A stretch of DNA of 64,000 nucleotides, from assembly GCA_028290545.1 (NCBI GenBank), contig JAQGJP010000016.1:1-64000 (forward strand), written 5' to 3'. The position numbers and the translations under genes were made by a program. Under the pieces are notes generated by a model, which was not told the origin of the DNA, ran no database searches, and saw nothing but the letters and a program-made list of their open reading frames with translations. The DNA comes from Rhizobium sp. GTDB taxonomy: Bacteria; Pseudomonadota; Alphaproteobacteria; Rhizobiales; Rhizobiaceae. Positions 53,389-63,376 of this stretch are shown here, one piece after another (position 1 is the first letter of the stretch; each line of letters begins with the position of its first letter).

Positions 53389-54308
53389 CAGTGCCTCGCC
53401 GCTTTCTTGTAGCGCTGTCGCATCAGGGGTGCGGCGAGCGCCAACAGGATGAAGGTCGAGACCAGCAGCACGACGCCCATCGCGCCGCCACGACCCCAGT
53501 TGAGCAGGCTCAGCACCTGGGTCTGTACCAGTGTGGATAGCATTGTGCTACGCGGGCCGCCCAGCAGCGCCGGGGTGATGTAGAAGCCGAGCGACAGGAT
53601 GAAGACGATGATCGCACCGGCATAGACCCCCGGAAGCGAAAGCGGCAGGTAGACGTGAATGAATGCCTTGAAAGGCCGGGCGCCGAGGCTGCGCGCCGCC
53701 TGCAGCAGGCGGAGGTCTATGCCCTTCATCACGGAATAGAGCGGCAGGATCATGAAGGGCATCAACACCTGCGCCATGCCGATGACGACGCCCACCTGTG
53801 TGCGGATCAGCTTGATCGGGCTGGAGCCCACCGCTCTCAGTGTCGAGTTGATGACGCCGGAATCCTGCAGCAGGATCACCCAGGCGAGCGTGCGCACGAC
53901 GCCGCTGACCCAGAACGGCACCAGCACGCAGAGGATAAGAATGAGCCGCAGCCGGGCCCCGACGGCCGTCATCGCATAGGCATAGGGATAGGCGCAGAGC
54001 ACGCAGACGACCGTCACCCAGGCCGAGATCGAGAAAGTGCGTTGCAGCACCGTGAGATTGATCGGCGTGCTAAAGAACCAGATATAGTTCTGCAGCCCCC
54101 ATTGCGGCTCCTGGAAACTGCGCAGCACGATGATCAGCAGCGGATAGCCCATGACCGCAAACAGCAGCAGCAGCGCGGGTAGCGCCAGCCAAGCGGGCTG
54201 ATGCATGATCGACTGCCATAGACGGGCCGATGCCCCTGAACGCCGGTTGGAGGCCGGCTTGTCGCCGACCTCGTCCCGCTTTACATCTGAAACATCGTTC
54301 ACGGACAT
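53388..54308 (-). CDS. Polyamine-type ABC transporter permease (PotB-like)
   Basis: 306-aa permease with a soluble N-terminal extension of about 35 residues before the first helix. Docking loop: LLQAARSLGARPFKAFIHVYLPLSLPG. Coupled to PotC-like by TGATG and preceded by the binding-protein gene with an 18-nt gap. Confidence 0.88.
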   Translation of the reverse strand: MSVNDVSDVKRDEVGDKPASNRRSGASARLWQSIMHQPAWLALPALLLLFAVMGYPLLIIVLRSFQEPQWGLQNYIWFFSTPINLTVLQRTFSISAWVTVVCVLCAYPYAYAMTAVGARLRLILILCVLVPFWVSGVVRTLAWVILLQDSGVINSTLRAVGSSPIKLIRTQVGVVIGMAQVLMPFMILPLYSVMKGIDLRLLQAARSLGARPFKAFIHVYLPLSLPGVYAGAIIVFILSLGFYITPALLGGPRSTMLSTLVQTQVLSLLNWGRGGAMGVVLLVSTFILLALAAPLMRQRYKKAARH

Positions 54309-54326
54309 GTTGCCGCTGTTCCGGGC

Positions 54327-55403
54327 TTAGTTGCCGGACATCAGTGCCGTCCACTTTTCTGCAGCCGCCGGGAAGTTGGCAACCCAGAACTTGATGTTCT
54401 GTTGGTAACCCTGCTTGATCCGCTCCGGTGTGTTGGTCAGGAAAGCCTTGGTCACGTCGTCGACTTCAGGCTTGGCTTCCAGGTTGATCGGCGTGTAGGA
54501 CGTGGTCTTGGAAAGGATTTCCTGCGCGCCCTTGCCGAGATAGGCGTTGAGCAGCGCATAGGCAGCATCCGTGTCCTTGACGCCGACCGGGATGGTCATC
54601 TGGTCCATCACCACAAGCCAATCCTGCCAGACGGGCGTGTAGGCGGCACCGTTCTTGACAGCGGTCATGGCGCGGCCGGTCCACATCATCACCATGTCGG
54701 CTTCGCCGGACTCGGCCAACTGTTGGGATTCAGCGCCGGTTTTCCAGTAGATCGTGTCCGGACCAAGTGCCTTGAACCTGGCGAGGCCCTTGTCGATGTC
54801 TTCCGGCTTCATTTTCTCGATGGAGCCGCCATCGGCGAGGATCGCCTGCTCGATCAAACCACCGGTCGGATCGCCGCTGCCATCGATGGCGCGCACGCCC
54901 GGGAATTTCGCCGTATCGAAGAAATCCTTCCAGTTCTTCGGCGGATTGTCCTTGTAGGTCTCGTTCTTGTACATCAGCACGACGCCATAATTCATGGCGG
55001 GCACGCTGCATTCGCCCACCTGGTTCGGCGGAATATGCGAAATGTCGAGCTTGCTGAAATCGAGCTTCTGGAACAGCGTACCGCAATGGACGTAGGGCGG
55101 AAGGTCTGCCGTGTCGACCACGTCCCAGGTGACATTGCCGGATTCGACCTGCGCCTGAAGCTTGGCAATTTCCGTCGGACCGTCATTCAGGAGGGTGACA
55201 CCGGATTTCTCGACGAATTCCTTGAGGGCCGCAACTTGCCCGTCCTGATAGATGCCGCCATAGGAAACGAAGGTCAGCGTCTTGCCTTTGAGCGAGCCTT
55301 CGACCACGGCGCCAGCCACCGGCTTTTCCTGCGCAAATGCTGATCCTGCCGCAAACAACGTGGCCATCGCCGCAGCGATGCCGAACCGAATTCTTCCCGT
55401 CAT
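54327..55403 (-). CDS. Polyamine-type substrate-binding protein (PotD-like)
   Basis: 358 aa with Sec signal peptide (GSAFAQEKP, cleavage near residue 25). The family blocks GKTLTFVSYGGIYQDGQVAALKEF, VVDTADLPPYVHCG and SGEADMVMMWTGRAMTAV are visible. It binds putrescine/spermidine-like amines or a derivative; conserved acidic residues expected for amine binding are present (GEADMVMMW), but the exact ligand is open. Confidence 0.87.
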   Translation of the reverse strand: MTGRIRFGIAAAMATLFAAGSAFAQEKPVAGAVVEGSLKGKTLTFVSYGGIYQDGQVAALKEFVEKSGVTLLNDGPTEIAKLQAQVESGNVTWDVVDTADLPPYVHCGTLFQKLDFSKLDISHIPPNQVGECSVPAMNYGVVLMYKNETYKDNPPKNWKDFFDTAKFPGVRAIDGSGDPTGGLIEQAILADGGSIEKMKPEDIDKGLARFKALGPDTIYWKTGAESQQLAESGEADMVMMWTGRAMTAVKNGAAYTPVWQDWLVVMDQMTIPVGVKDTDAAYALLNAYLGKGAQEILSKTTSYTPINLEAKPEVDDVTKAFLTNTPERIKQGYQQNIKFWVANFPAAAEKWTALMSGN

Positions 55404-55421
55404 GATATCTGCTCCCTTGTT

Positions 55422-56087
55422 TTATGACTCGCTGTCTTGCTCCTGCCCGGCCGCGAGCGGTTTCCGGGGGACATACTGGTCCAGATCGACCACGCCGCTG
55501 GTCGGCGGCGAAATGATCCATAGGACTTCGGCGGGTACAGGCCCGACGTTTCTGGTCTTGTGCGGCGTCGATGTCGAATATTCGATACTGTCCCCCTCGC
55601 GCAGGAGGAAGCGTTCCGACCCCAGCGTCAGCTCGACTTCACCGCGCAGCACAAGGAACATTTCATGCGCATTGCCGTGAACATAAGGCACATCTCCTGT
55701 CGTTCCGCCGGGATCGAACTCCCCGACATAGACTTCGAATTCGTGGATCGGGCGGCGCGACAACAGCGTCTTGCGGTAACCTTCGCTCGGCGGCAATGCG
55801 GGTCGGTCGCCTCTTTGCAGGATTTCGTGCGGCGAAGCCTGCTCATCGGCAAACAGATCGGAAATACCAATGCCGAGCGCATTGGTGATGCGCATCAAGG
55901 TGCTGGTATTGACCCCGCTCAACCCCCGTTCGAACTGGCTGATGAAACTCGCTGTTGTCCCGGTCAACTCTCCCAATTGCCGAAGCGTCAGACGCCGCGC
56001 CGTCCGGAAAGCCTTGATCCGCTGTCCGATTGCGGAAAGGTTACGTGCCTCTCCGTCGCTCCCATCGATATTTTCGGTGCTCCCCAA
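55422..56087 (-). CDS. XRE-family regulator with cupin domain (PuuR-like)
   Basis: 221 aa. N-terminal HTH: IGQRIKAFRTARRLTLRQLGELTGTTASFISQFERG; C-terminal cupin: GNAHEMFLVLRGEVELTL and LREGDSIEYSTSTPHKTRN. Same design as PuuR, the putrescine-responsive repressor. Start: TTG 56087 has GGAGGAGAAGG directly before it; the longer TTG frame to 56135 runs through that site and a palindrome, so it is less likely. It leads the leftward polyamine operon, 18 nt before potD-like. Confidence 0.82.
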   Translation of the reverse strand: MGSTENIDGSDGEARNLSAIGQRIKAFRTARRLTLRQLGELTGTTASFISQFERGLSGVNTSTLMRITNALGIGISDLFADEQASPHEILQRGDRPALPPSEGYRKTLLSRRPIHEFEVYVGEFDPGGTTGDVPYVHGNAHEMFLVLRGEVELTLGSERFLLREGDSIEYSTSTPHKTRNVGPVPAEVLWIISPPTSGVVDLDQYVPRKPLAAGQEQDSES

Positions 56088-56098
56088 GCCTTCTCCTC

Positions 56099-56119
56099 CA
56101 CTTAACAAGCTATTAAGTG
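56099..56119. promoter_or_regulatory. Candidate autoregulatory operator of the polyamine operon
   Basis: CACTTAA-caagcta-TTAAGTG, a perfect 7-bp dyad, ends about ten bases before the TTG start of the XRE-cupin regulator and overlaps the ribosome-site region. A repressor bound here would block the promoter of its own operon. Confidence 0.5.
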
Positions 56120-56376
56120 AAATTGGATCTGGCAAGCGGATTCTTGAAAATCGCAGATGGAAACGTCATACGGGCTCTGTCTCAACCCGAATTCTTTGAC
56201 AGTGTTCGCCGTATCAAGAGTCTTGTCGTACCGTCACGTTACCGACAGTCTGCCTTTAGCAAGACAAGCGAATACAATCCTTGCGCAATTGTTTTCTACT
56301 CCATATGTTTCTCGCGCGACCGGGGCAATGAGGATTAGCGCCGTATCGTGAAAGCTTCTTGAGGAGGATATGCTTT

Positions 56377-57324
56377 ATGAAGAGACGTGATTTTCTGTTG
56401 TCATCCGTAGCCCTGGCCGCCGTCGCCGGCATGCCGCTTGGGGCGTTCGCCCAGGAAAAGCTGACGATATTGGGCTCCGTGCCTAACCTCGGCTTCCCGT
56501 TCTTCGTCCATATGCTCAACCAGATCAAGGCTGAGTCCGAGGCGCAAGGCGTCAACATGATCGAGAGCGACGGTCAGAACTCGGCGCCCAAGCAGACTGC
56601 CGATATCGAAGCGGCGATCGTGCAGAAGGTTAATGCCATCGTTATCTCGCCGCTCGACGTCAACGCCCTTGCTCCCGCCATCGAGCAGGCGGTGCAGGCC
56701 GGTGTTCCCGTGGTCACGATCGACCGCCGCGTCGATGGCGTGGAAGGCATTCTTGCCCATGTGGGCGCAGACAATGTCAAGGGCGGCGAAGCCGAAGCCC
56801 AAGCCGTGGTCGATGCCTTCCCGAATGGCGCCAAGCTTTTCCACCTGCAGGGCCAGCCGGGCGCCGGCCCGGCGATCGATCGCAACAAGGGCGTCCATAA
56901 CGTGCTCGACGGCATGAAGGACAAGTATCAGATCATCTTCGAACAGACGGCAAACTTCGCCCGCGATCAGGGCCTGTCCGTGACCGAGGCGGGTCTGTCG
57001 GCCAATGGCAAGCCCGATGCGATCATCTGCGCCAATGACGACATGGCGCTGGGAGCGATGGAAGCCTGCGCTGCCCGTGGCTTCAGCGATGTGAAGATCT
57101 ACGGTTTCGATGCCCTGCCGGAAGCACTCGTCGCCGTTCGCGACGGCAAGCTCGCCGGCACCGTCGAGCAGTTCCCGGGCGAACAATCCCGCACGGCGGT
57201 CAGGATCGCGGTCGCCTATGCCAAGGACAAGACCGAACCGAAGGAAAAGCTGGTATTGCTAACGCCGATCGTCATCGGCAAGGACAATATCGACAAGGCC
57301 GAGCGTATCGGCGAAGCCAAGTAA
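56377..57324 (+). CDS. Ribose-type sugar ABC substrate-binding protein
   Basis: 315-aa RbsB-family periplasmic protein. The signal starts KRRDFLLSSVALAAVAG, a possible twin-arginine signal, cleaved near GAFAQE (residue 26). Sugar-binding blocks: NLGFPFFVHMLNQI, IVQKVNAIVISPLDVNALAPAI, VTIDRRVDG, CANDDMALGAMEA and GFDALPEAL. GAGGAGGA is 8 nt before ATG 56377. First of a binding protein-ATPase-permease set. Confidence 0.88.
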   Translation: MKRRDFLLSSVALAAVAGMPLGAFAQEKLTILGSVPNLGFPFFVHMLNQIKAESEAQGVNMIESDGQNSAPKQTADIEAAIVQKVNAIVISPLDVNALAPAIEQAVQAGVPVVTIDRRVDGVEGILAHVGADNVKGGEAEAQAVVDAFPNGAKLFHLQGQPGAGPAIDRNKGVHNVLDGMKDKYQIIFEQTANFARDQGLSVTEAGLSANGKPDAIICANDDMALGAMEACAARGFSDVKIYGFDALPEALVAVRDGKLAGTVEQFPGEQSRTAVRIAVAYAKDKTEPKEKLVLLTPIVIGKDNIDKAERIGEAK

Positions 57325-57419
57325 AGCAATATCTGCCGGGGCGGTTTCAGGCGTCAGCTTATGCAATGCCACAAGCCGCGCCGGCGACAATTTGGTTTTC
57401 AGACTTTACGGAGGGGCCG

Positions 57420-58994
57420 ATGGCAGCGCTGGCCGCCGCGGAACAACCTGATGTGCCACTTCTCGAAGTAATCGGCATATCCAAGCATTTTTCTGGCGTC
57501 GCGGCGTTGCAGGATGTCTCGCTCGACGTCCGTCGTGGAGAAATTCTCGGTCTTCTCGGTGAAAACGGCGCCGGCAAATCGACCTTGCTCAAGATATTGT
57601 CCGGCGCGCAGCCGCCGTCGAGTGGCAGTGTCGTTTTCTCGGGCAGCGATTACCGGCCATCCAGCCCCGATTCCGCCAAGCGTGCGGGCATTGTCACCAT
57701 CTATCAGGAACTGAGCCTGATCCCGACGCTGTCTGTGGCCGAAAATATCTTCATCGGCCGGCAGCCGACAGGGCCGCTCGGCCTGATCGACTGGCGACGG
57801 ATGAGGCAGGAGACGCGCGGCCATATCGCCCGTGTCGGCCTTTCCATCGATCCGGATACGCCGGTCTCGGCGCTGTCGGTCGCCGAGCAGCAGCTGGTCG
57901 AGATCGCCCGCGCGCTGTCGATCGAAAGCCGGCTGATCATCATGGATGAGCCGACGTCGGCGCTGACCGAGTCGGAGGTGCGCAAGCTGCTCGGGATCAT
58001 GGACAGGCTGCGCGGTGAAGGGGTCGCCATCATGTTCGTGACCCACCGGCTGGAGGAAGCGAGCGCGATCTGCGACCGGATGACGGTGCTGCGCGACGGG
58101 CGGCTTGCCGGCCATCTGCTGCGCGTTGAGGGTCGGCCGATCCCCATTCCGCAGATCATCGAGAAAATGGTCGGGCGCGCCGCGTCCGAACTCTATGCCA
58201 GGCCGACCCAGCGCGAGATCGCGGGCGCCGTCCGCCTCAGCGTACGGGGCCTCCGAACCAAGCGGGATCCCGACGCGCCGCATGCCATCGTGCTTGAAGG
58301 CGTTGACCTCGAGTTGAAAGCCGGTGAGATCCTCGGGGTAGCCGGGCTGGTCGGCGCCGGCCGCACCGAGCTTGCACGGGCGATTTTCGGAGCCGATCAG
58401 ATCGCGGCTGGCACGATAGAGTTGGACGGCCAGCCAATCGCGCCGAAATCGCCTGCCGATGCCATCGAGCTCGGCATCGGACTGGTACCGGAGGACCGTA
58501 AGCATCAGGCGATATTCTCCATGCTGGGTATTCAGCAGAATTTCTCGGTCGCCTCACTCGATACCTATTCAAACCGGTTCGGGTTCATGGCCGAAGGGCG
58601 CGAACGGCAATCGCTGGCTGCTTACAAGAAGGCCCTGTCGATCCGCATGGCCTCGCCCGAACAGGCAATCGAAGGGCTGTCGGGGGGCAATCAACAGAAG
58701 GTGATCATCGCCCGCTGGCTGGCGAGAGATCCGAAAGTGCTGATCGTCGACGAACCGACGCGCGGCGTCGATGTCGGCGCCAAGGCCGAGGTACATCAAA
58801 TCCTCGTGCAACTCGCGGCGCGGGGCATCGCCATCATGGTGATATCATCGGAATTGCCGGAAGTGCTGGCAGTGAGCGACCGCATCGTCACCATGCGCCA
58901 AGGCCGTATCACCGGCGAAATGCCGGCGGTCGAGGCAACGGAAGAAAAACTCATGGCGCTGATGGCGCTCAATCAGCGGCCGGGAGAGGCTTGA
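57420..58994 (+). CDS. Ribose-type sugar ABC ATP-binding protein (double domain)
   Basis: 524 aa, RbsA/MglA type. Domain 1: GENGAGKST, LSVAEQQLVEIARA, LIIMDEPTSALTE. Domain 2: GLVGAGRTELARAIFG, LSGGNQQKVIIARW, VLIVDEPTRGVDVGAK. ATG 57420 has GGAGGGG upstream; the longer frame from 57366 lies before that site. Its TGA overlaps the permease start (TGATG). Confidence 0.9.
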   Translation: MAALAAAEQPDVPLLEVIGISKHFSGVAALQDVSLDVRRGEILGLLGENGAGKSTLLKILSGAQPPSSGSVVFSGSDYRPSSPDSAKRAGIVTIYQELSLIPTLSVAENIFIGRQPTGPLGLIDWRRMRQETRGHIARVGLSIDPDTPVSALSVAEQQLVEIARALSIESRLIIMDEPTSALTESEVRKLLGIMDRLRGEGVAIMFVTHRLEEASAICDRMTVLRDGRLAGHLLRVEGRPIPIPQIIEKMVGRAASELYARPTQREIAGAVRLSVRGLRTKRDPDAPHAIVLEGVDLELKAGEILGVAGLVGAGRTELARAIFGADQIAAGTIELDGQPIAPKSPADAIELGIGLVPEDRKHQAIFSMLGIQQNFSVASLDTYSNRFGFMAEGRERQSLAAYKKALSIRMASPEQAIEGLSGGNQQKVIIARWLARDPKVLIVDEPTRGVDVGAKAEVHQILVQLAARGIAIMVISSELPEVLAVSDRIVTMRQGRITGEMPAVEATEEKLMALMALNQRPGEA

Positions 58995-60010
58995 TGACGA
59001 CGACGATGGAAACAGCGCCGCACAAGGGACTAAACATCTTCCGCATCCTGAAACAGTTCGGGCCACTGCTCTTTCTGATCATCCTGATGGCGGTATTCAC
59101 GGCGCTAAAGCCGAGCTTTATCGATCCGATCAATGTCTTCAACATCATGCGGCAAATCTCGATCACCGGCCTGATCGCGCTCGGAATGACATTCGTCATC
59201 CTTACCGCGGGCATCGATCTCAGCGTCGGCGCGCTGCTGGCGCTGTGCGGTATGGTGGCGGCGATCGTCGCCAAGGGCGGTGCCGCGAGCACGCTCTCGC
59301 TCTCGGCCTCGGAAGGCGCCGGCTATGGCTGGTTCGCGGCCCTGCTTGCAGCCGTATTTGTCGGGGCGGCGGCAGGCGGCGTACAGGGACTGGCGATCAC
59401 GCGGCTCAAGGTGCCGCCATTCGTGGTGACGCTCGGCGGCCTCACCATCTTCCGCGGGCTGACGCTGATGCTGTCCAATGGCGGTCCGGTTTCGGGCTTC
59501 AATGCCGATATGCGCTGGTTCGGCAACGGGCTTGTCGGTCCTGTGCCGGTGCCCGTGATCATCTTCGCCGTCGCGGCGGTGCTTTGCCACATCGTGTTGC
59601 GTTACACGCGCTACGGCCGGGCGGTCTATGCGGTGGGCGGCAATGCGGAAGCCGCGCGGCTGTCTGGCCTGCGCGTCGACCGAATCCTGATATCGGTCTA
59701 CATGGTCGTCGGTTTTTTCGCGGGCCTCGCCGCTTTCGTACTGGCGGCGCGGCTTAATTCGGCGGAGGCGGTGGCCGGTCTCGGCTATGAACTGACCGTC
59801 ATTTCGGCGGTGGTCATTGGTGGAACGTCGCTGTTCGGCGGCATAGGCAGTGTCGGCGGCACCGTCGTCGGCGCGGCACTGATCGGCGTGTTGCAGAACG
59901 GGCTGCAGTTCAACAATGTCTCGTCCTACACGCAGTCCGTCGTCATCGGCCTGATCCTGATTCTGGCGGTGGCTTTCGATCGCTGGCTCAAGTCGAGAGC
60001 GAGGGTTTAG
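58994..60010 (+). CDS. Ribose-type sugar ABC permease
   Basis: 338-aa RbsC-family permease with about ten hydrophobic segments. ALGMTFVILTAGIDLSVGALLAL and YAVGGNAEAARLSGLRVDRI are the diagnostic blocks. Last gene of the operon. Substrate sugar unknown. Confidence 0.9.
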   Translation: MTTTMETAPHKGLNIFRILKQFGPLLFLIILMAVFTALKPSFIDPINVFNIMRQISITGLIALGMTFVILTAGIDLSVGALLALCGMVAAIVAKGGAASTLSLSASEGAGYGWFAALLAAVFVGAAAGGVQGLAITRLKVPPFVVTLGGLTIFRGLTLMLSNGGPVSGFNADMRWFGNGLVGPVPVPVIIFAVAAVLCHIVLRYTRYGRAVYAVGGNAEAARLSGLRVDRILISVYMVVGFFAGLAAFVLAARLNSAEAVAGLGYELTVISAVVIGGTSLFGGIGSVGGTVVGAALIGVLQNGLQFNNVSSYTQSVVIGLILILAVAFDRWLKSRARV

Positions 60011-60107
60011 CGGACCTGTGGTTGGAATGATCGGCAGCGGGCGAAGTGAGCGCGTCGCAAGCAGTTGGAGCCGCCAGCCTGCCGTTCAGTTTCCGCTTCA
60101 TGGTGCC

Positions 60108-60134
60108 GTGAGCCGCAGCCCTGCGGCGACTCAC
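60108..60134. terminator. Hairpin between converging importer operons
   Basis: GTGAG(c)CGCAG ... CTGCG(gcga)CTCAC can fold into a bulged stem between the converging genes ending at 60010 and 60159. No T-tract, so termination is uncertain. Confidence 0.35.
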
Positions 60135-60158
60135 TGAGGAACAGAGGTGCTGCGTGCG

Positions 60159-61232
60159 CTACGCCGCCAACCTCTTGCCGGTGCTGTCGAACATGCAGAC
60201 GCGGCCGACCTGTGGCGCGAGCCGGATGATTTCGTCCGGCTGGATTTCGACCCGGTCGCGGAACACCACGACGATGGTCTGATCCCCAACGGATACCGTC
60301 ACCTGGATTTCCGGGCCAAGTGGCTCGACGACGATCACCTTTCCGGCAATGCCTTCGCCGGGACCGGCAAGGCCGAGATATTCCGGCCGGACGCCATAGA
60401 TGCCCGCCGCACCAGTCGGTTGTTGTGTGCCCGGCGGCAAGGGCAGCCAGGCATCTGCGGCAAGCCGGAAAATCGGCGTGCCACCCATGATCTCGAACGT
60501 GCCGTTCAGCAGGTTCATCGAAGGCGAGCCGATGAAGCCGGCGACAAATATGCTCCGGGGATTGTCGTAGAGTTCGAGCGGCGCGCCGATCTGCTCGATA
60601 TTGCCTTCGTTCATCACCACGATCCGGTCGGCCATGGTCATGGCCTCCACCTGGTCGTGGGTGACATAGACCGTGGTGGTGGTGAGCCGCCGGTGCAGGC
60701 TTTTGATTTCGGCCCGCATCGCGCCGCGCAGCTTGGCATCGAGATTGCTGAGAGGCTCGTCGAACAGAAACACCTGCGGATCGCGGACAATGGAACGCCC
60801 CATGGCGACGCGCTGCCGCTGTCCGCCGGAAAGCTGGCGCGGATAACGCCCCAGCAGCGGCGTCAGCCCGAGGATCTGTGCCGCCTCATTGACGCGCTTC
60901 TGCTTCTCAGCCTTGGGAGCGCCGGCGAGGGTCATCGAGAAAGCCATGTTCTCGGCAACCGTCATATGTGGATAAAGCGCGTAGTTCTGAAACACCATCG
61001 AGATGTCGCGCTCTTTCGGGGGTAGGTCGTTGACGACGCGCCCGCCGATGCTGATCGTGCCGGCGGTGATATCCTCCAGTCCGGCGATCATCCGCAACAG
61101 TGTGGATTTGCCGCAGCCGGACGGCCCGACGAGCACGACGAACTCGCCGTCTGCGATGTCGACCGAGACCCCGTGAAGGATCTCGAACGCGCCATAGGCC
61201 TTGCGTGCCTTGTCGATGTTGACTGTCGCCAT
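60159..61232 (-). CDS. Sugar ABC transporter ATP-binding protein (UgpC/MalK type)
   Basis: 357 aa. Walker [10 protein letters not shown], signature [14 protein letters not shown], Walker [14 protein letters not shown]-loop VYVTHDQ, C-terminal TOBE domain. Its start shares a base with the stop region of the ADP-ribosylglycohydrolase-like gene (both at 61232), indicating coupling. Part of a leftward sugar importer whose other permease and binding-protein genes lie beyond the right edge. Confidence 0.9.
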   Translation of the reverse strand: MATVNIDKARKAYGAFEILHGVSVDIADGEFVVLVGPSGCGKSTLLRMIAGLEDITAGTISIGGRVVNDLPPKERDISMVFQNYALYPHMTVAENMAFSMTLAGAPKAEKQKRVNEAAQILGLTPLLGRYPRQLSGGQRQRVAMGRSIVRDPQVFLFDEPLSNLDAKLRGAMRAEIKSLHRRLTTTTVYVTHDQVEAMTMADRIVVMNEGNIEQIGAPLELYDNPRSIFVAGFIGSPSMNLLNGTFEIMGGTPIFRLAADAWLPLPPGTQQPTGAAGIYGVRPEYLGLAGPGEGIAGKVIVVEPLGPEIQVTVSVGDQTIVVVFRDRVEIQPDEIIRLAPQVGRVCMFDSTGKRLAA

Positions 61233-63340
61233 CAGGCCGCCCCGATCCGGATTTCGTTGGAAGACAATGCGCCTTCATGAACGAGCAGTCCGAAACCACC
61301 ATCAGCATAGGCTTCAGGGTCGGTGTCCTGTGCAGACAGAGAAACGCCGTCGGCTTCGAAGGTGATCGTATCGCCATTGGCGGAGACGCGCATCGAGATC
61401 GGCTTTTCGAACTCGGTCTTGAAGGCGGTTTCTGCGAGAACCTTCGTATCCTCGTCACGAACGCGAACGATCTGCATCTGGCCATCACGGGTGACGCGCG
61501 CGCCATAATAACGCCGCAACCCCTGAGCCCGCACAGCCATTCCGCCGTAGTTGCCGAGATGCATCATCACATCGCCGGACGCCTGATAGTCGGTCCATTG
61601 ACGGGTTCCGTGGATGATGATGCCTTCGCCACGGTTCTGCGAAATCCGGAAGGCCTGCGGGAAGCGCTTGGAAAAGAAGCTCGCGCCGTTGACCCAGGAC
61701 ATCCGCCAGAAATCGCAATCGCCTGCCGGGCGCCTGAGGGTCAGCGCCGGTGCGCCATCCCAGCGCAGGTAGTCCAGCAGGATCCGGCCATCGGCGCGCT
61801 TGCCGGTACTGGAAATAGCAAGTCCCAGCTCGGCGATCGGCTGGCCGCCGGTGTCCGGCAACGTCCATTCCAGCAGTGCTTCCTTGCCGGCTTCTATCGT
61901 GACCGCAACGCTTTCGACATCGCGCAACTGGTCGCGCTCGTCATAGATCCGTGCGCGCAGCTTGACCTCGACGACGCCATTGTTGTCGGCGGCGGCCACA
62001 ACGCGGGCCTTGACCACCTGGCCGGGATAGACCAGCGGCGTCGCCATCAGGTCATAGGTGCGCATGTCCAGCATTTCACGCGGCGAGAAAGTCGGGCTGG
62101 TGACGGCCGCGACCTGGGCTGGGCCAAGTGCCTCGTAATCGACCGACAGCGCCCGTCCACCGGCATATTCCGCATTGCCGATGCGTACCGCCTTGCTCTC
62201 GTTCTGGCCGGATTGAATCCTGAAACCTTGCTGACTTCCGGGAAGCGAGAAATGGAACTGCGCGCCGTCCTTGGGTGCGGTCAGCTTCTGGCCACCGGCA
62301 AGTTCGAGGCCGAGATTGGTGAGATAATAGGCCTGACGCACGGCGTCATTGATCGAATTGCCGCCATCGGCCGAGGAAATCAGCATGCGGTCGGCGATCG
62401 GGCCGCGCCAGTCCGGGCCCTCGTCGAGGCCTTCGAGGCCGTTCATGATCCCGAGCAGGCACCCGACATTGCCGGCGTTGCAATCGGTATCCCAGCCCGA
62501 CGTGTTGACGATCATCTGCGCCTTCTGGAAATCGTGGGGCGCATAAAGTGCCGCCATCACCATCAGCGCGTGATTGGGCACGACATGGCAATTGCCGGGA
62601 TATTTGTCGTAACCGTAATTGTCCTGGATCTTCTGGCGGGTATCGCGCCAGTCCGGATGCGCCTTGTGCCAGGCGCGGACATCGGCAATCAGCTTGGCGA
62701 TCAGGCTGTCGCCCGGGATCTGAGCAAGGCCTGTGTCGAGCAGATGGTCGATATCGGACGAGCCGAATGCTTCAGCTTCCATTGCAGCCCAGAGCATGGC
62801 GGCATAGACGGATTCGCCGTCATGGCTGACCTTGCCGGCCTGTTCGGCGAGCTTTGCGGCGAGTTCCGGCTGGCGCGGCGCGACCATCGCCCAGCCATCG
62901 ATGAAAATCTGCGCGCCGATCTGTTCGGCGACGGCCTGGCCGTTCTTGGCGGTCGAGCCGGATTCGGGCGCCGCGATGCCGCTCTTGAGGTTCAGCCAAG
63001 CCGTGTGCTCGGTGGAGTTGCCGTTACCGCCCCACCATAGGATGGCCCGGTCCTCGACGATATAGTTGAGCCAGGCCTTGCCGATCTCTTCGGCGGAGAG
63101 GTTGGTCTTGACGCCGTAATCCTCGAGCGCACGGATGAAGGTAAACGTGCCCGCCACATCGTCGTCGGTGACCACAAGTGGCTGGTTCAGCCGCTCATGC
63201 ACATAATATTCAATCGGGCCGAGCTCTTCCATGATCCTCTGGTAGGTCCAGCCCTCGAAGGGGCGGCCGAGATAGACACCCACCAGTTTGCCCAGGACGC
63301 CGGCATAGACACGTTCGAGATAGTCGTTCGGAAGCTGCAT
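61232..63340 (-). CDS. ADP-ribosylglycohydrolase-family protein with C-terminal beta domain
   Basis: 702 aa. Residues about 1-340 are an ADP-ribosyl-glycohydrolase fold: the metal-site acidic clusters VTDDDVAG (about 57-64) and [13 protein letters not shown] (about 283-295) are intact, as needed for the binuclear Mg site. The C-terminal half (about 360-702) is beta-rich and ends in a laminin-G/concanavalin-like domain ([13 protein letters not shown] ... [23 protein letters not shown]). No signal peptide is visible. Encoded between a MalG-like permease and its ATPase, so it probably cleaves an N- or O-glycosidic bond of the imported sugar compound. GGAG lies 8 nt before the ATG. Confidence 0.82.
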   Translation of the reverse strand: MQLPNDYLERVYAGVLGKLVGVYLGRPFEGWTYQRIMEELGPIEYYVHERLNQPLVVTDDDVAGTFTFIRALEDYGVKTNLSAEEIGKAWLNYIVEDRAILWWGGNGNSTEHTAWLNLKSGIAAPESGSTAKNGQAVAEQIGAQIFIDGWAMVAPRQPELAAKLAEQAGKVSHDGESVYAAMLWAAMEAEAFGSSDIDHLLDTGLAQIPGDSLIAKLIADVRAWHKAHPDWRDTRQKIQDNYGYDKYPGNCHVVPNHALMVMAALYAPHDFQKAQMIVNTSGWDTDCNAGNVGCLLGIMNGLEGLDEGPDWRGPIADRMLISSADGGNSINDAVRQAYYLTNLGLELAGGQKLTAPKDGAQFHFSLPGSQQGFRIQSGQNESKAVRIGNAEYAGGRALSVDYEALGPAQVAAVTSPTFSPREMLDMRTYDLMATPLVYPGQVVKARVVAAADNNGVVEVKLRARIYDERDQLRDVESVAVTIEAGKEALLEWTLPDTGGQPIAELGLAISSTGKRADGRILLDYLRWDGAPALTLRRPAGDCDFWRMSWVNGASFFSKRFPQAFRISQNRGEGIIIHGTRQWTDYQASGDVMMHLGNYGGMAVRAQGLRRYYGARVTRDGQMQIVRVRDEDTKVLAETAFKTEFEKPISMRVSANGDTITFEADGVSLSAQDTDPEAYADGGFGLLVHEGALSSNEIRIGAA

Positions 63341-63376
63341 TTCAGAATACTCCGTATGTGAATTTTGAATTGGGTA

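Noticed and set aside
60108..60134. The bulged hairpin as a small RNA
   Set aside because: Too short and unsupported by promoter or terminator signals; kept only as a weak terminator candidate.
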